Below, in pieces: positions 6,686-15,328 of a stretch of DNA of 31,117 nt (positions are counted from its first letter, which is position 1; every line of letters begins with the position of its first letter). The notes under the pieces were generated by a model. It was not told the DNA's origin, did not search any database, and saw only the letters and a program-made list of their open reading frames with translations. This stretch comes from a virus. The DNA is taken from the IMG/VR virus record IMGVR_UViG_3300050035_000717, positions 1 through 31,117 of that record, one strand, 5' to 3'. A program made the translations under genes and the position numbers.

Positions 6686-9600
6686 CTATGGTGTCCCGTT
6701 GAAAGTCAGGGTGCCCTTGGCAACGACATTGCCGCTGACGTCGATGGAGAACAGACGCGTGCTGCCGGTGCCGATGACGACCTTGCCAGTGGCGTCTTCT
6801 TGTACCCAGGTGTTGCCGGCGGCATCCAGTGCGATCTTCTGGCCCTGTGCCGCGCGCAGGGCAATTCCGTCCGCGACGATGGCCGTGTCGGTGCGTATGC
6901 CGTGCAGGAAGTTGCCCGCGGCCTGCAGGGGATTGTTTGGCCAAACAGATTGGTCGGCGGCGGTCGAACCGTAAGCAAGGAACGACCGGCCGTTCGGCGC
7001 AATCGAATCCGGCTCTGCGACGAACCCATTGAGGAAACCGGCACCGTATGCTCCTGGCTTGTAGGTAATCGCGGATGTGAGCGTGACGCCGAATATCGCA
7101 AGTGGTGTACCTAGTGTGTTCTGCAACGTAAGTGTACCGCCGGCCGTGTTGCGGATCACCACGGAGGTATCGCCGACGCCTCGCACGTAAGCGGTGACTA
7201 TCTTCGGCGCCGACGTTAGCGACGCCACCGTACTGGTGTTCGGGCTCCACCAGCCGGCCGCCGTCAGAGCATTGCACACACAGCCGACGATATCCTGCGC
7301 CGTTCCGCCACCGGCGACAGTGAGCGAAACCGCGCTTCCGGCCGCGGTCGTAGTTTGCGACAGGCCGACCGACGTGCCACGCACATAGGTTACGACCGTA
7401 CCTCCGGGAATGCCCGGCCCACTGATCGAGACGCCGCCGGAACCGGAACCCGCCACACCCGCCGGCACGGCACTCAAGACGGCAGCGTTCTGTCCACTGC
7501 CGTATGTCGCCGATACGGTGAAGCCGGCCAGGGCAACTGTCACGGGTCCGTAGCTGGTCCCTGAGAGGTCGGTCGCGGCGACCGTGAACGCACTGCCCGC
7601 CGACTGTGCGGTGGCGCCGAATTCGCCGTAGGCTGTAGCCAACGCATGCGGTGGAGCCGGCGGCAGATATACGCCCGCCGTCAGATTCAAGCGCGCCAGG
7701 GAACCCGCAACAACGTCCGCGATCTGTAGCCCACCCGCGGCGATTCCTCCGTTCGGCGCCGGGGCACATGGGTTTGGCAATACCTGTGCCATCAGCACGA
7801 GCCGCCCGCCAGCGTTGGTGTCCGCCGTCACGCCGGGAATAGCGGCCGCATTGATCGCGCTTGCAACCGCCGCCATGGTGCCACTGATCGGAATCGTGAC
7901 GCCATTGACGGCGATCTCGTCGCCCGAGGAAGCGGTTCCGACGGCCGTGGAGATCACCACCGCCGTGGCGTCACGAAGCGTACTGTAGGTACCGGGCGAA
8001 ATCCCCAGGGTCGCCATCGGGCAACCGACGCCATCGTTGATGGTGAGTACGCCGAGATCGTTCGGGGCAATGCTGAACAGCACCAGCCGCTGATCGGTGC
8101 CATAGGTATTGACCATGGCACGTACGTAAGGAATGGCCTTGGCATTGATCGCCGCCGCCACCGAGGCGATGTCGCCGTGTGCACCGTCGGGATTGAGCGT
8201 GACCGATACGGGTGTAGCACCGGGCACACCGCCGCCGGATATAGTCACCGACGGTGGCGAACTGGCGGAATAACCGCTACCGGGGTTGGCAACGACGAGA
8301 CCTGTCAGAAAGCCGTTGCTGATGACCGCGGTTGCGCTCGCTTGCTGACCGCTGTTCGGCGCTGCGATGGTGACAGTGGGAGCCGAGGTATAGAGCCCGG
8401 CGCCGCCGCTGCTGACCGTCACACCGACGATCTGGCCGCCGCTGACGTTCGCCGACGCCTTAGCGGTCACATCCAGTGTGATGGTGACCGTGGCGTTCTG
8501 CGTGACCGTTGCGCTCGTGTTGTCGCCGAACGCCGCCGGATAGCTAATGGCTCGCCGGTTGACCTGCCCTGTGCCGGACTCGCCGTTGTAGCCGCCAGCG
8601 ATACTGAAGCCATTGAACACATGGCCGCCATGGACCATGATCGTGTTCTGCGTCTCGTCTGCCTGCAACCCGTTCATCGCCCAGGCTGCTAGCGCGTGGC
8701 CCTGTGTCGCGATGCTGTTGCCCGCCGTAACATCCCAGCCCGCGTCGGCCGTGAGGCTCACGAGGTCGCTTTCGCCGACCTTGATATCGGTGCTCAGGTT
8801 ACCGCGCGAGGCGGCATCTTCATCAATCGCCGGGCCCTGGATAACGTCAAGAAATTTCCAGCCAGCGCTTCCGTCATAGAAACGATTCCAGATGAGGCTG
8901 TCGTAATGGAACGGCTCGATCCCGTTCCGGTACTTTCCATAGTACAAGCTATTGGTATAATTAGTCATCTTGCCGCTGCGCGCGGCGTTGCTGTTTGCTG
9001 AGTTATTTTCGATCGTGCAGGAACTAAAGGGAATATCCGCGCACGCCGAACCGAGCACCGGGCCAAGTCCGCAGAAGTTTTGGCCTCCCATTACGGTCGT
9101 GTCATATCCGGCATATGTCGCATAGGCCACGTCCGCCACAATGCTGGCGCCGCCGGTAAGTACAGCACCGTTCTCGAGTCGTACGGACACCGTCCGTCCG
9201 GGAGCGGCAACGCTGGAGAGCCATTGCGTGGCTAGTTGGTAGGTGCCTCGGGGCAACACGATCTCACCGAAGCCACCCGAAGGAACCGACTGCGCCGCGG
9301 CTTCGAGCGCAGGGGTGATGTCACCGTGTCCCGTCGGGTCGGCCCCGAAGTCCAGAATGTTGATACGGTCCGCCGCACGTTCGGCTAGCGTACGCGACGT
9401 CGTGCCGTCGGCTGCAACGACGGCGGCAGCCGAGGCATCCTGCCCAGCGAACGTAGCAACGTATTTCTGACCAATAACCCACGCCTCCGTCGCATAGTTG
9501 GCGGGATTGTTGGCGTCGTACGGCGTGTAGCCCAACGCGGTCGCCACATCCGCAGCGGCCAACGCCGCGCCCGAGGTCACCAGCCCTTTGGCATTGATTG

Positions 9601-10060
9601 TAACTTTCTCGAACGTGCCTGGCGCGGTGATCGCCCGCAAAGTTGCCTGGATGTTCGTATTGCCGGAGCCGCTCACATCGCCTGTCAACGTCAGCGATCG
9701 ACCGGAAGTCATCACGAACTCTGTGGTAGCCAACTGGTTACTGGAATCGTTGACCTCCGGCGTCGGCGCGGTCGGTGTGCCGCTGAAGGCCGGCGATGCC
9801 AACGGCGCCATCACCGACATGTCGGCTTGCAGGGCACCCACTGAAAGTTGCACCCCGGGACCGATACCAACCGCCTCGGGCCCTCCGACCAGTGGGCTCA
9901 CGCGGCCCAGGAGGCTGCCGCTGGCAAGCGTCAAGGCCGGCTGAGTGCTGCCTAGCAGCTGTGCGATCGTCGCGGTGACGCTGACGCCATTCTGATCAAG
10001 CAGAATCTGATCCGTCGAATTGACGGCCGTAGCCTCTGGCAGCTGCGCAACGGTCGGCAT
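6686..10060 (-). CDS. Large tailspike/tail fibre protein (1124 aa)
   Basis: Long modular adhesin at the distal end of the tail genes. The N-terminal ~90 residues (PTVAQLPEATAVNSTDQIL, then SGSLLGRVSP-GG-PE) resemble the same region of the next tailspike and probably attach it to the particle. Residues ~90-200 hold fibre-type motifs (PLASPAFSGTPTAPTPEV, then ATALGYTPYDANNPANYAT). At about 240-290, INILDFGADPTGHGD starts a pectate-lyase-3/beta-helix tailspike domain. Near 550-605 are two GSGY-type beta modules. Near 615-661 and 713-757 are two flagellin-IN-like modules. The C-terminus (GTGSTRLFSIDVSGNVVAKG) is a typical fibre tip. The start ATG at 10060 has GAGGA 4 nt upstream, and MPT matches the sister tailspike. 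Likely role: binding and possibly degrading host surface polysaccharide. Confidence 0.82.
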   Translation of the reverse strand: MPTVAQLPEATAVNSTDQILLDQNGVSVTATIAQLLGSTQPALTLASGSLLGRVSPLVGGPEAVGIGPGVQLSVGALQADMSVMAPLASPAFSGTPTAPTPEVNDSSNQLATTEFVMTSGRSLTLTGDVSGSGNTNIQATLRAITAPGTFEKVTINAKGLVTSGAALAAADVATALGYTPYDANNPANYATEAWVIGQKYVATFAGQDASAAAVVAADGTTSRTLAERAADRINILDFGADPTGHGDITPALEAAAQSVPSGGFGEIVLPRGTYQLATQWLSSVAAPGRTVSVRLENGAVLTGGASIVADVAYATYAGYDTTVMGGQNFCGLGPVLGSACADIPFSSCTIENNSANSNAARSGKMTNYTNSLYYGKYRNGIEPFHYDSLIWNRFYDGSAGWKFLDVIQGPAIDEDAASRGNLSTDIKVGESDLVSLTADAGWDVTAGNSIATQGHALAAWAMNGLQADETQNTIMVHGGHVFNGFSIAGGYNGESGTGQVNRRAISYPAAFGDNTSATVTQNATVTITLDVTAKASANVSGGQIVGVTVSSGGAGLYTSAPTVTIAAPNSGQQASATAVISNGFLTGLVVANPGSGYSASSPPSVTISGGGVPGATPVSVTLNPDGAHGDIASVAAAINAKAIPYVRAMVNTYGTDQRLVLFSIAPNDLGVLTINDGVGCPMATLGISPGTYSTLRDATAVVISTAVGTASSGDEIAVNGVTIPISGTMAAVASAINAAAIPGVTADTNAGGRLVLMAQVLPNPCAPAPNGGIAAGGLQIADVVAGSLARLNLTAGVYLPPAPPHALATAYGEFGATAQSAGSAFTVAATDLSGTSYGPVTVALAGFTVSATYGSGQNAAVLSAVPAGVAGSGSGGVSISGPGIPGGTVVTYVRGTSVGLSQTTTAAGSAVSLTVAGGGTAQDIVGCVCNALTAAGWWSPNTSTVASLTSAPKIVTAYVRGVGDTSVVIRNTAGGTLTLQNTLGTPLAIFGVTLTSAITYKPGAYGAGFLNGFVAEPDSIAPNGRSFLAYGSTAADQSVWPNNPLQAAGNFLHGIRTDTAIVADGIALRAAQGQKIALDAAGNTWVQEDATGKVVIGTGSTRLFSIDVSGNVVAKGTLTFNGTP

Positions 10061-10078
10061 GAAGTCCTCATACAGACA

Positions 10079-10106
10079 GATCGGCCCCGCCATGGTCCGG
10101 CCGATC
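10079..10106. repeat. Inverted repeat between the two tailspike genes
   Basis: A perfect 8-bp inverted repeat (GATCGGCC / GGCCGATC) with a 12-nt loop lies in the 139-bp gap between the two tailspike genes, just upstream of the ribosome binding site of the left one. It has no T-rich tail in either direction. It may be an mRNA structure or a recombination footprint. Nothing else is seen in this gap. Confidence 0.4.
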
Positions 10107-10199
10107 GCATGGAAAACATCCAGGAGTTCGGAGGCGATGTCCGCCCCGGGGCGTGGCAGGCGAAGAAAACACGTTCCGGTCGGCGAAGCGACCCAATGT

Positions 10200-12482
10200 T
10201 CAATGCGTCGCCGACGCCGCCTGCCAAGTTCCCCAGGTACCTACCCACTGTGTCGCGCCATTGGCCGGAATGGTCAGATCGGCGCCCGTCCAGTTCTCTT
10301 GCAGTGGGCTCGACCCGCTGAGGCTGAACAATACCGGGCAGTTGCAGCGCACCAGCAGGCGCCGTTCCTCCGGAACAGGTGGCGCCGCATAGGCAACTGC
10401 CTGGGCCCCCGTGCCATCGCCGGTAATCGTGACAGGGACTGCGGTGCCCACCGGTCCGTAGCCACTTCCGCGGGCAGTCACCACAACACCGAGCAAGGTC
10501 CCGTTAGCCAGAACGGCCTGGGCCGTTGCGCCGCTGCCGGCCCCACCGATGGCAACGCTCGCCGTCGTATACCCAGACCCTGCTGCCGTCACGCGCACGA
10601 AGCTAATCTTCCCCCGCATGCCAGCCTGATAACTGGAAAGCATGGACTGCACTCCCGACACAGCGGTAGTGACCATCACGTTTTCCGCGATATCCGGAAA
10701 CACAAGTGTCTGCAGGCTATTCAACGCGACCGGGTTGCACGTAAAACGTGCGCTGAAGTTGTAGTGGTTGCCCTCAATGATCAGGGACTCCGTGTCGGCG
10801 ACCAGGCATTGTGCCGCATTGGCGCTGCCGGTGGTGCCCACGAAGCAGTTTCGTGCCACCAGAATGTTCTGTGGTCCATCGCGCAGTAGCACTCCGGTCG
10901 TCGCTGTCGTACTCAACTCAATCCAGTTATCCGTGATCGCGAGGCCGCTGCATGCGATACCGAAGTTCACACCCGTCGCGTCTGCCTCGATGTTATTAAC
11001 ACAGATTCCGGTAATCGAGCACGCCTGTACTATGTTGTCGGTCACCCGCACGTTCTGACTGCCGCCGCAATTGATGCCGTTGGCGACGCCGCTGACGGCG
11101 TTGTCTGATACGTCGCTGCCGATCGAACCGCCGCAGTCGATGCCAAAGGTCGCGCTGCCCGCAATGGTGTTGTCGATCACGCGCGAATCGATCACGTTGG
11201 CAAGAATTCCCGCCCCGTTTACCTGGGTCCCGTTGCCCACAAGAAGATTGCACGCAATAAGCAAGCTCTGACCGGCTGCACTGATACCATACAGCGTGTT
11301 GTCATGGCAAAGATTGCCCGTCACCAGGATCGCGATGGCGTCGGGATTGGCGTTGCCCCATGTCGGCGGCACGGTGTTGGTGGCGTTGAAATTGCCGACC
11401 GCGATTCCGCGCACATTGTTCCACGCCCGGTTGCCAAGAATTTGTATCAGGTGCACCTTCTGTGTGAAGGTGGGATCAGTGAAATCGATGTTGAAGCCAT
11501 ACTGCCCATTGTCGTGCGCCCGGTTCTCTGCCACCAGTACCCCGGCACACGCCTGCACCCACAAGCCATGGACTGTGTTGGCGGCAAACTCGCAGCCACG
11601 TACAACGTGTTGGCACGCTGCCGGGTCGCTCGCCTGAATCACCAACCCTGTGCCAAGATTGGCCCCCGCTGCATTGCGGAAGACACAGCAGTTGAACTCG
11701 GCGGCAGTGCACTGAGCCGTTACCAGCACACCCCAACTGTCAACGTTGACCAGCTGCTTGTTGGCGTCGAAAGTCACGCCCTCAGCGCGGAAGCTCCCTC
11801 CCTGCACGCTGATGAAGGCTCCATCGCCGCTCTGGCCGATACGCCTCAGGATGCTCTTTCCAGGCACCCCGAGCAGCACCGTGGACACGCCGATCGTCCA
11901 TTGTCCCGTCACCGCGTAGACATTCGGACCGAGCCTCACCGGCCTGCCACCTGCCACCGCCGCTGCCAACGCTGCGGTATCGTCGGTCACACCATCGCCC
12001 GCCGCGCCATAGTCTTCCACCGACACGGCATCCGCGGCCACCGCCGCCAGAGTTCGCATGGCTGTAGCCCCAGCGGCAGTGACTGCCAACGCCGAAGCAT
12101 TGATGCCGGCCACTCCGGCGAGTCCAGCCATGAACTGCGCATAGGGAAGCGCGACGTTGGCGCCGTTCTGTGCCAACGCGACCAGGTCCTGGCCGCGCGG
12201 CGCCACGGCCGTCGGAAGGTTGTTGATGGCGAATGGCGCCGTCGTCCCGTTCAGCACGGCACCAGAGAGCTGAAGATTTGCCCCGACTGCTATCGGTTCG
12301 GGTGCGCCCGCGCTGGTGCCGCCATAGCCAAGCAGCGTACCCTGCGCCAGCGCGAGTTGCGGCTGGAGTCCCGCGACGATCTGCGCGCGAGTCACCTTGC
12401 GGGTTGTCCCGTTCTGGTTCGCCGCGAACTCGTCGGTATCAGCCGACACCGTGGCTGCATCAAGTTCGTCGATGGTCGGCAT
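10200..12482 (-). CDS. Tailspike with right-handed beta-helix (pectate-lyase-like) domain (760 aa)
   Basis: The N-terminus (PTIDELDAATVSADTDEFAA, then AQGTLLGYGG) parallels that of the 1124-aa tailspike. From about residue 150, VSVEDYGAAGDGVTDDTAAL is the hallmark entry of pectate_lyase_3/tailspike beta-helices. It is followed by many parallel beta-helix turns rich in N, G and V (for example VAENRAHDNGQYGFNID and VSGVANGINCGG). About residues 630-698 carry two GSGY-type repeats (AAGSGYTTASVAIGG and ARGSGYGPVGTAVPVTI) also found in the neighbouring tailspike. The start ATG at 12480-12482 lies 3 nt after the stop of the adaptor gene, with GGGGAG 7 nt upstream. Likely a trimeric receptor-binding and polysaccharide-cleaving spike; no catalytic residues can be assigned from sequence alone. 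Confidence 0.85.
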   Translation of the reverse strand: MPTIDELDAATVSADTDEFAANQNGTTRKVTRAQIVAGLQPQLALAQGTLLGYGGTSAGAPEPIAVGANLQLSGAVLNGTTAPFAINNLPTAVAPRGQDLVALAQNGANVALPYAQFMAGLAGVAGINASALAVTAAGATAMRTLAAVAADAVSVEDYGAAGDGVTDDTAALAAAVAGGRPVRLGPNVYAVTGQWTIGVSTVLLGVPGKSILRRIGQSGDGAFISVQGGSFRAEGVTFDANKQLVNVDSWGVLVTAQCTAAEFNCCVFRNAAGANLGTGLVIQASDPAACQHVVRGCEFAANTVHGLWVQACAGVLVAENRAHDNGQYGFNIDFTDPTFTQKVHLIQILGNRAWNNVRGIAVGNFNATNTVPPTWGNANPDAIAILVTGNLCHDNTLYGISAAGQSLLIACNLLVGNGTQVNGAGILANVIDSRVIDNTIAGSATFGIDCGGSIGSDVSDNAVSGVANGINCGGSQNVRVTDNIVQACSITGICVNNIEADATGVNFGIACSGLAITDNWIELSTTATTGVLLRDGPQNILVARNCFVGTTGSANAAQCLVADTESLIIEGNHYNFSARFTCNPVALNSLQTLVFPDIAENVMVTTAVSGVQSMLSSYQAGMRGKISFVRVTAAGSGYTTASVAIGGAGSGATAQAVLANGTLLGVVVTARGSGYGPVGTAVPVTITGDGTGAQAVAYAAPPVPEERRLLVRCNCPVLFSLSGSSPLQENWTGADLTIPANGATQWVGTWGTWQAASATH

Positions 12483-12485
12483 GCC

Positions 12486-12974
12486 TCAGCTCCCCAGCAG
12501 AATCGGATCGCCGTTCTGGTCAGTGATCACGGCACCCGCCTGTGTGGTGAGCGCCGCGTCCTCGGAACTTGTCACGCCGGCAAGCGACCGCACGGGCAGC
12601 AACACGGTCCGTCCGATCAATCGGCCGTTGGCGGTACCAACGGCAACCTGAACGGAATAGGTCGTGCCAGCCACGCCGCCGGAGAACCAGACCACCGCCA
12701 CGGTTCCATCGGCCGCCATATTGCCGGCCGTGAGACCGCCACTGGTGCTCGGCCTCACCGTGACGTCGATGCTCGTGATCGTGTCGTCGCGAGTACCGGC
12801 CAGCGCCTCCGAGATGTCCAGCTCATAGTCCAGGACATCGCTGGGGTCCTTTGCCGGCCACGCCAGGCGCGACGGCGGTAGCGGAACGACGCCGCGCGGA
12901 ACCGGAAAGAAGCCATCGAGCACCACGCGGCGCGCGACCGAGGGCCGCCAGACGGCGGTGGCAGGGGTGGACAT
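12486..12974 (-). CDS. Phage fibre-tail adaptor-like protein
   Basis: 162-aa beta-rich protein. The central stretch (SEALAGTRDDTITSIDVTV, then TAGNMAADGTVAVVWFSGG and TYSVQVAVGTANGRLIGRTV) is the pattern I associate with small phage fibre-tail adaptor proteins found directly before tail fibres. It probably links the tailspikes to the baseplate. The ATG at 12974 has GGGAG about 10 nt upstream. The stop is 3 nt before the 760-aa tailspike start, so translation is likely coupled. Confidence 0.6.
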   Translation of the reverse strand: MSTPATAVWRPSVARRVVLDGFFPVPRGVVPLPPSRLAWPAKDPSDVLDYELDISEALAGTRDDTITSIDVTVRPSTSGGLTAGNMAADGTVAVVWFSGGVAGTTYSVQVAVGTANGRLIGRTVLLPVRSLAGVTSSEDAALTTQAGAVITDQNGDPILLGS

Positions 12975-12992
12975 GACGCTGGATCTCCCGGT

Positions 12993-13259
12993 TCAGGACT
13001 TTGCCTGCAGCACGGCAATCTGGGCAGACAGCGTCGCGATCTGCGCCTGCAGAGCGGCGAGATCCGAAACGGTACTTGGCGCGGTCGACGGCGGCGGGGC
13101 CACGAAACCCGCGCCGGCCTTCACCCATCCCACCCGCACGTTCAACCCGGTGACATCCTGCCATCGTAGCGCGCGATGGAACATTTTCGCGGGGTCAGCG
13201 TCGGTGGTCAGCAACTCCGCCACCACGCCGGCGGCGTCGATGCGTGCGTATGTCTTCAT
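12993..13259 (-). CDS. Small tail-fibre-associated protein with C-terminal coiled coil
   Basis: 88-aa protein. The N-terminal half (MKTYARIDAAGVVAELL, then MFHRALRWQDVTG and RVGWVKAGAGF) is a recurrent phage module found next to tail fibres, where it is often annotated as a fibre assembly or hypothetical protein. After a Pro-rich linker (APPPSTAPS) the last ~27 residues form a heptad-like segment (LAALQAQIATLSAQIAVLQ), suggesting oligomerisation. Only a weak AAGAGAA ribosome binding site precedes the ATG. It sits between the glycine-rich fibre and the adaptor, and could be a fibre chaperone or a minor structural piece. Confidence 0.58.
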   Translation of the reverse strand: MKTYARIDAAGVVAELLTTDADPAKMFHRALRWQDVTGLNVRVGWVKAGAGFVAPPPSTAPSTVSDLAALQAQIATLSAQIAVLQAKS

Positions 13260-13295
13260 TTGTTTCTCTTGTTCTGATCGACGGAACAGAAGGCG

Positions 13296-14543
13296 TCAGT
13301 ACTCGACGATCACCATGCCGGCGGCGCCGTTGCCGCCCTGAGCGCCGGTACCGCCGGTCGCCGCGCTGGCGCCACCGCCGCCGCCACCGCCCCCTGGGCC
13401 CGTGGCGCCAATCCCCTGGATCAGTCCGCTGGTACCACGCCCACCGCCGGGGCCGCCGCCGTCACCCCCGCGTTGTGCTACCGGAATGGCATCGGTGCCG
13501 TATGAACCGCCGAAGTTGGCGTCCCCCCCGACCCCCGCGCCGCCCGCCCCACCGGCGCATGTCGCGGCCGCGGAACCGCCAGTGCCACCCTGTCCGCCCG
13601 TTGCGGAGACGTAGGTGCCGAAGCTGCTCGTGCCGCCGGCACCGCCGTTCCCGGCCGTCGTCGAGGCCGTGCCCCCACCACCGACCGTCACCGGAATGAC
13701 GCTGCCGGAAGTGAGTCCGCTCACCAGCATCATCGCCTGCCCGCCAGCACCGCCGCCAGCGGCTGACATTGTGGCATGCGTCCCGCCGGCGCCACCGCCG
13801 CCGATCACAGTCACCTTCACCGTGCTCACGTTGGCCGGCACCATAAAGCTGCCCGAAACGGTGAACACCGTGTGCTGTGAAAACCCCGGCCGGAGATACG
13901 GCAACTTGTAGGGAATGCACTGCGTGGCGGGCACGGACGCAATGTTCTGCGCGGTCACCTGTGTCTGGCCACAGTTCACCGTGATCACGGCAAGTCCGAC
14001 GTAGCCGGTGTCCACCGGCGGCGTAGCCTGCGTGCCGGTGACGGCGGCCGCACCGGCCTTGAGTTGCAGCGCCACGTGCTGCACGCGCATCGTCGCCTGC
14101 GACGTACCGGCGTTGTTCGGCCCCAGATAAGGCTGCGAGGGTGTCGTGGCGTTGTAGTAGGGCAGCACGACCGGATTGCTGTCGGTTTCCTGCAAGGTCG
14201 CCTCGATCAGGTAGTTGATCGACGTTCCGGCAGTTGTGGGGGCGACCAACGTGAAGTTCGTGGCCTCCAGATTGATCCCCATTTTCATGAGGTTGTCGGT
14301 GTCCGCCGCCAGCGAGCCGTACGCGGAGGTGTCCACCTGCCCATATTGAATGATGGTACCTGCGCCAACGGTCACGTTGAGCGAGGCAGGCGAGGTCGGG
14401 GCGACAGCAAGCCCGTCCACGGTCGTGCTGGTCCCGAGCGTCGCCGCCATCAGGGCGCCGAGTGCCACCATGGTGTTGCGATTGGTGTACAGCAGGTCGG
14501 TGTCCAGCGGAATGGCGCCTGGATAGACAATATTGCGGTCCAT
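13296..14543 (-). CDS. Tail fibre with glycine-rich C-terminal domain (415 aa)
   Basis: The N-terminal ~210 residues (MDRNIVYPGAIPLDTDLLYT, LMKMGINLEATNFTLVAPTT, then TGYVGLAVITVNCGQTQV) look like a baseplate-attachment fibre domain. From about residue 265 the protein becomes extremely glycine-rich (VTVIGGGGAGG, SAAGGGAGGQAMM, GPGGGGGGGGASAATGG) and ends in GAAGMVIVEY, the usual end of glycine-rich phage adhesin domains. Such domains can form polyglycine-helix receptor-binding tips. The repetitive DNA at 13300-13830 is explained by GGN codons, not by a DNA repeat element. The start ATG at 14543 has AAGGGA 5 nt upstream; a longer frame to 14792 lacks support. It follows baseplate protein I, so it is probably the fibre directly bound to the baseplate. 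Confidence 0.78.
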   Translation of the reverse strand: MDRNIVYPGAIPLDTDLLYTNRNTMVALGALMAATLGTSTTVDGLAVAPTSPASLNVTVGAGTIIQYGQVDTSAYGSLAADTDNLMKMGINLEATNFTLVAPTTAGTSINYLIEATLQETDSNPVVLPYYNATTPSQPYLGPNNAGTSQATMRVQHVALQLKAGAAAVTGTQATPPVDTGYVGLAVITVNCGQTQVTAQNIASVPATQCIPYKLPYLRPGFSQHTVFTVSGSFMVPANVSTVKVTVIGGGGAGGTHATMSAAGGGAGGQAMMLVSGLTSGSVIPVTVGGGGTASTTAGNGGAGGTSSFGTYVSATGGQGGTGGSAAATCAGGAGGAGVGGDANFGGSYGTDAIPVAQRGGDGGGPGGGRGTSGLIQGIGATGPGGGGGGGGASAATGGTGAQGGNGAAGMVIVEY

Positions 14544-14584
14544 CGAAGTCCCTTGGTTCGCTGAGATTCTGAAACGGGTTCGGA

Positions 14585-15247
14585 TCAGTCGGTGATCCGC
14601 ACCCAGGCGATGGTGGCAGCCGGAAGCACGCCGGCGGTGGCGTTCTCGATGTCCGTGTCGGTGACGAGGCCCTGTATCAGGTCGAGGCCTGCGTACTCGA
14701 TGGCGCCACCCCCATAGCCGCCTGCATAGGTGTCGTACCCGGCCACCGTCGCGATACCGGCACCCTTTGGGCGCAACGCCGTCACAAAGCACTGGTGAGC
14801 CAGCATCAGGCTGCCCCAGCCACCCGCGACGTTCCAGCCAACCCCCTCCGCCTCATTCCATGCGCCCGTATCGGCGGGGCGGGCGGGCTCGAAGATCGCA
14901 GGGGCGCGGCCGGTCAATTCGGTCAGCACTGCAACGAGCGCCGGGCGTGTCCCCCGTTCCCGCAACAGCTCCGCCTGGATGCGGGCGCGAAATGTGTCAT
15001 CGGTCTCGTCGGCGCGCCGAACGACCCCGTCGCCGAAAAAATCGAACGCGATGGAATCGAGAAAGCTGTCTGTCGCGGTAGCAATGCGCGTCTGCAGCTT
15101 GGCGTAGCCCAACATCGAATACAGCCATGCCCATGCCGCCGCGAACCCGCTCAGCACCCCGTCCAGAACAGGCGTAACATCGGGAAACCAGTGCAGCGGA
15201 AGCACCGTCTTGATGCGCGCCAGCATGTCGTCGGCGTCGCCGATCAT
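14585..15247 (-). CDS. Baseplate/tail protein I-like (wedge component)
   Basis: 220-aa protein immediately downstream of baseplate J, the usual place for gpI/DUF2313-type wedge proteins that connect the baseplate to fibres. Visible features are an N-terminal helical part (MLARIKTVLPLHWFPDVTP), a conserved-looking stretch TDSFLDSIAFDFFGDG, then RADETDDTFRARIQAELLRE, which resembles the helical motif seen in these proteins, and a Gly/Tyr-rich C-terminal part (AGYDTYAGGYGGGAIEYAG). The start ATG at 15247 has AAGGGG 6 nt upstream. An 81-bp gap to the J gene holds no further gene. Confidence 0.68.
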   Translation of the reverse strand: MIGDADDMLARIKTVLPLHWFPDVTPVLDGVLSGFAAAWAWLYSMLGYAKLQTRIATATDSFLDSIAFDFFGDGVVRRADETDDTFRARIQAELLRERGTRPALVAVLTELTGRAPAIFEPARPADTGAWNEAEGVGWNVAGGWGSLMLAHQCFVTALRPKGAGIATVAGYDTYAGGYGGGAIEYAGLDLIQGLVTDTDIENATAGVLPAATIAWVRITD

Positions 15248-15328
15248 GTCTCACCCCTTGCTTTTCCCGCTCGACTTCTCAACGAGACGGAAAGCCGCGC
15301 CGTGGAAGCAACCGCGCAATCGGCGTCG

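Noticed and set aside
6686-12482. Diversity-generating retroelement acting on the tailspikes
   Set aside because: No reverse transcriptase gene and no template/variable repeat pair were seen in the window.
11304-12881. 525-codon plus-strand frame over the 760-aa tailspike
   Set aside because: Antisense to a clear beta-helix protein, with His/Arg/Ala-rich translation and no recognisable domain, so a compositional shadow.
13300-13830. Repetitive DNA resembling tandem repeats or a CRISPR-like array
   Set aside because: The periodicity comes from glycine codons of the fibre C-terminus; there are no constant repeats with unique spacers.
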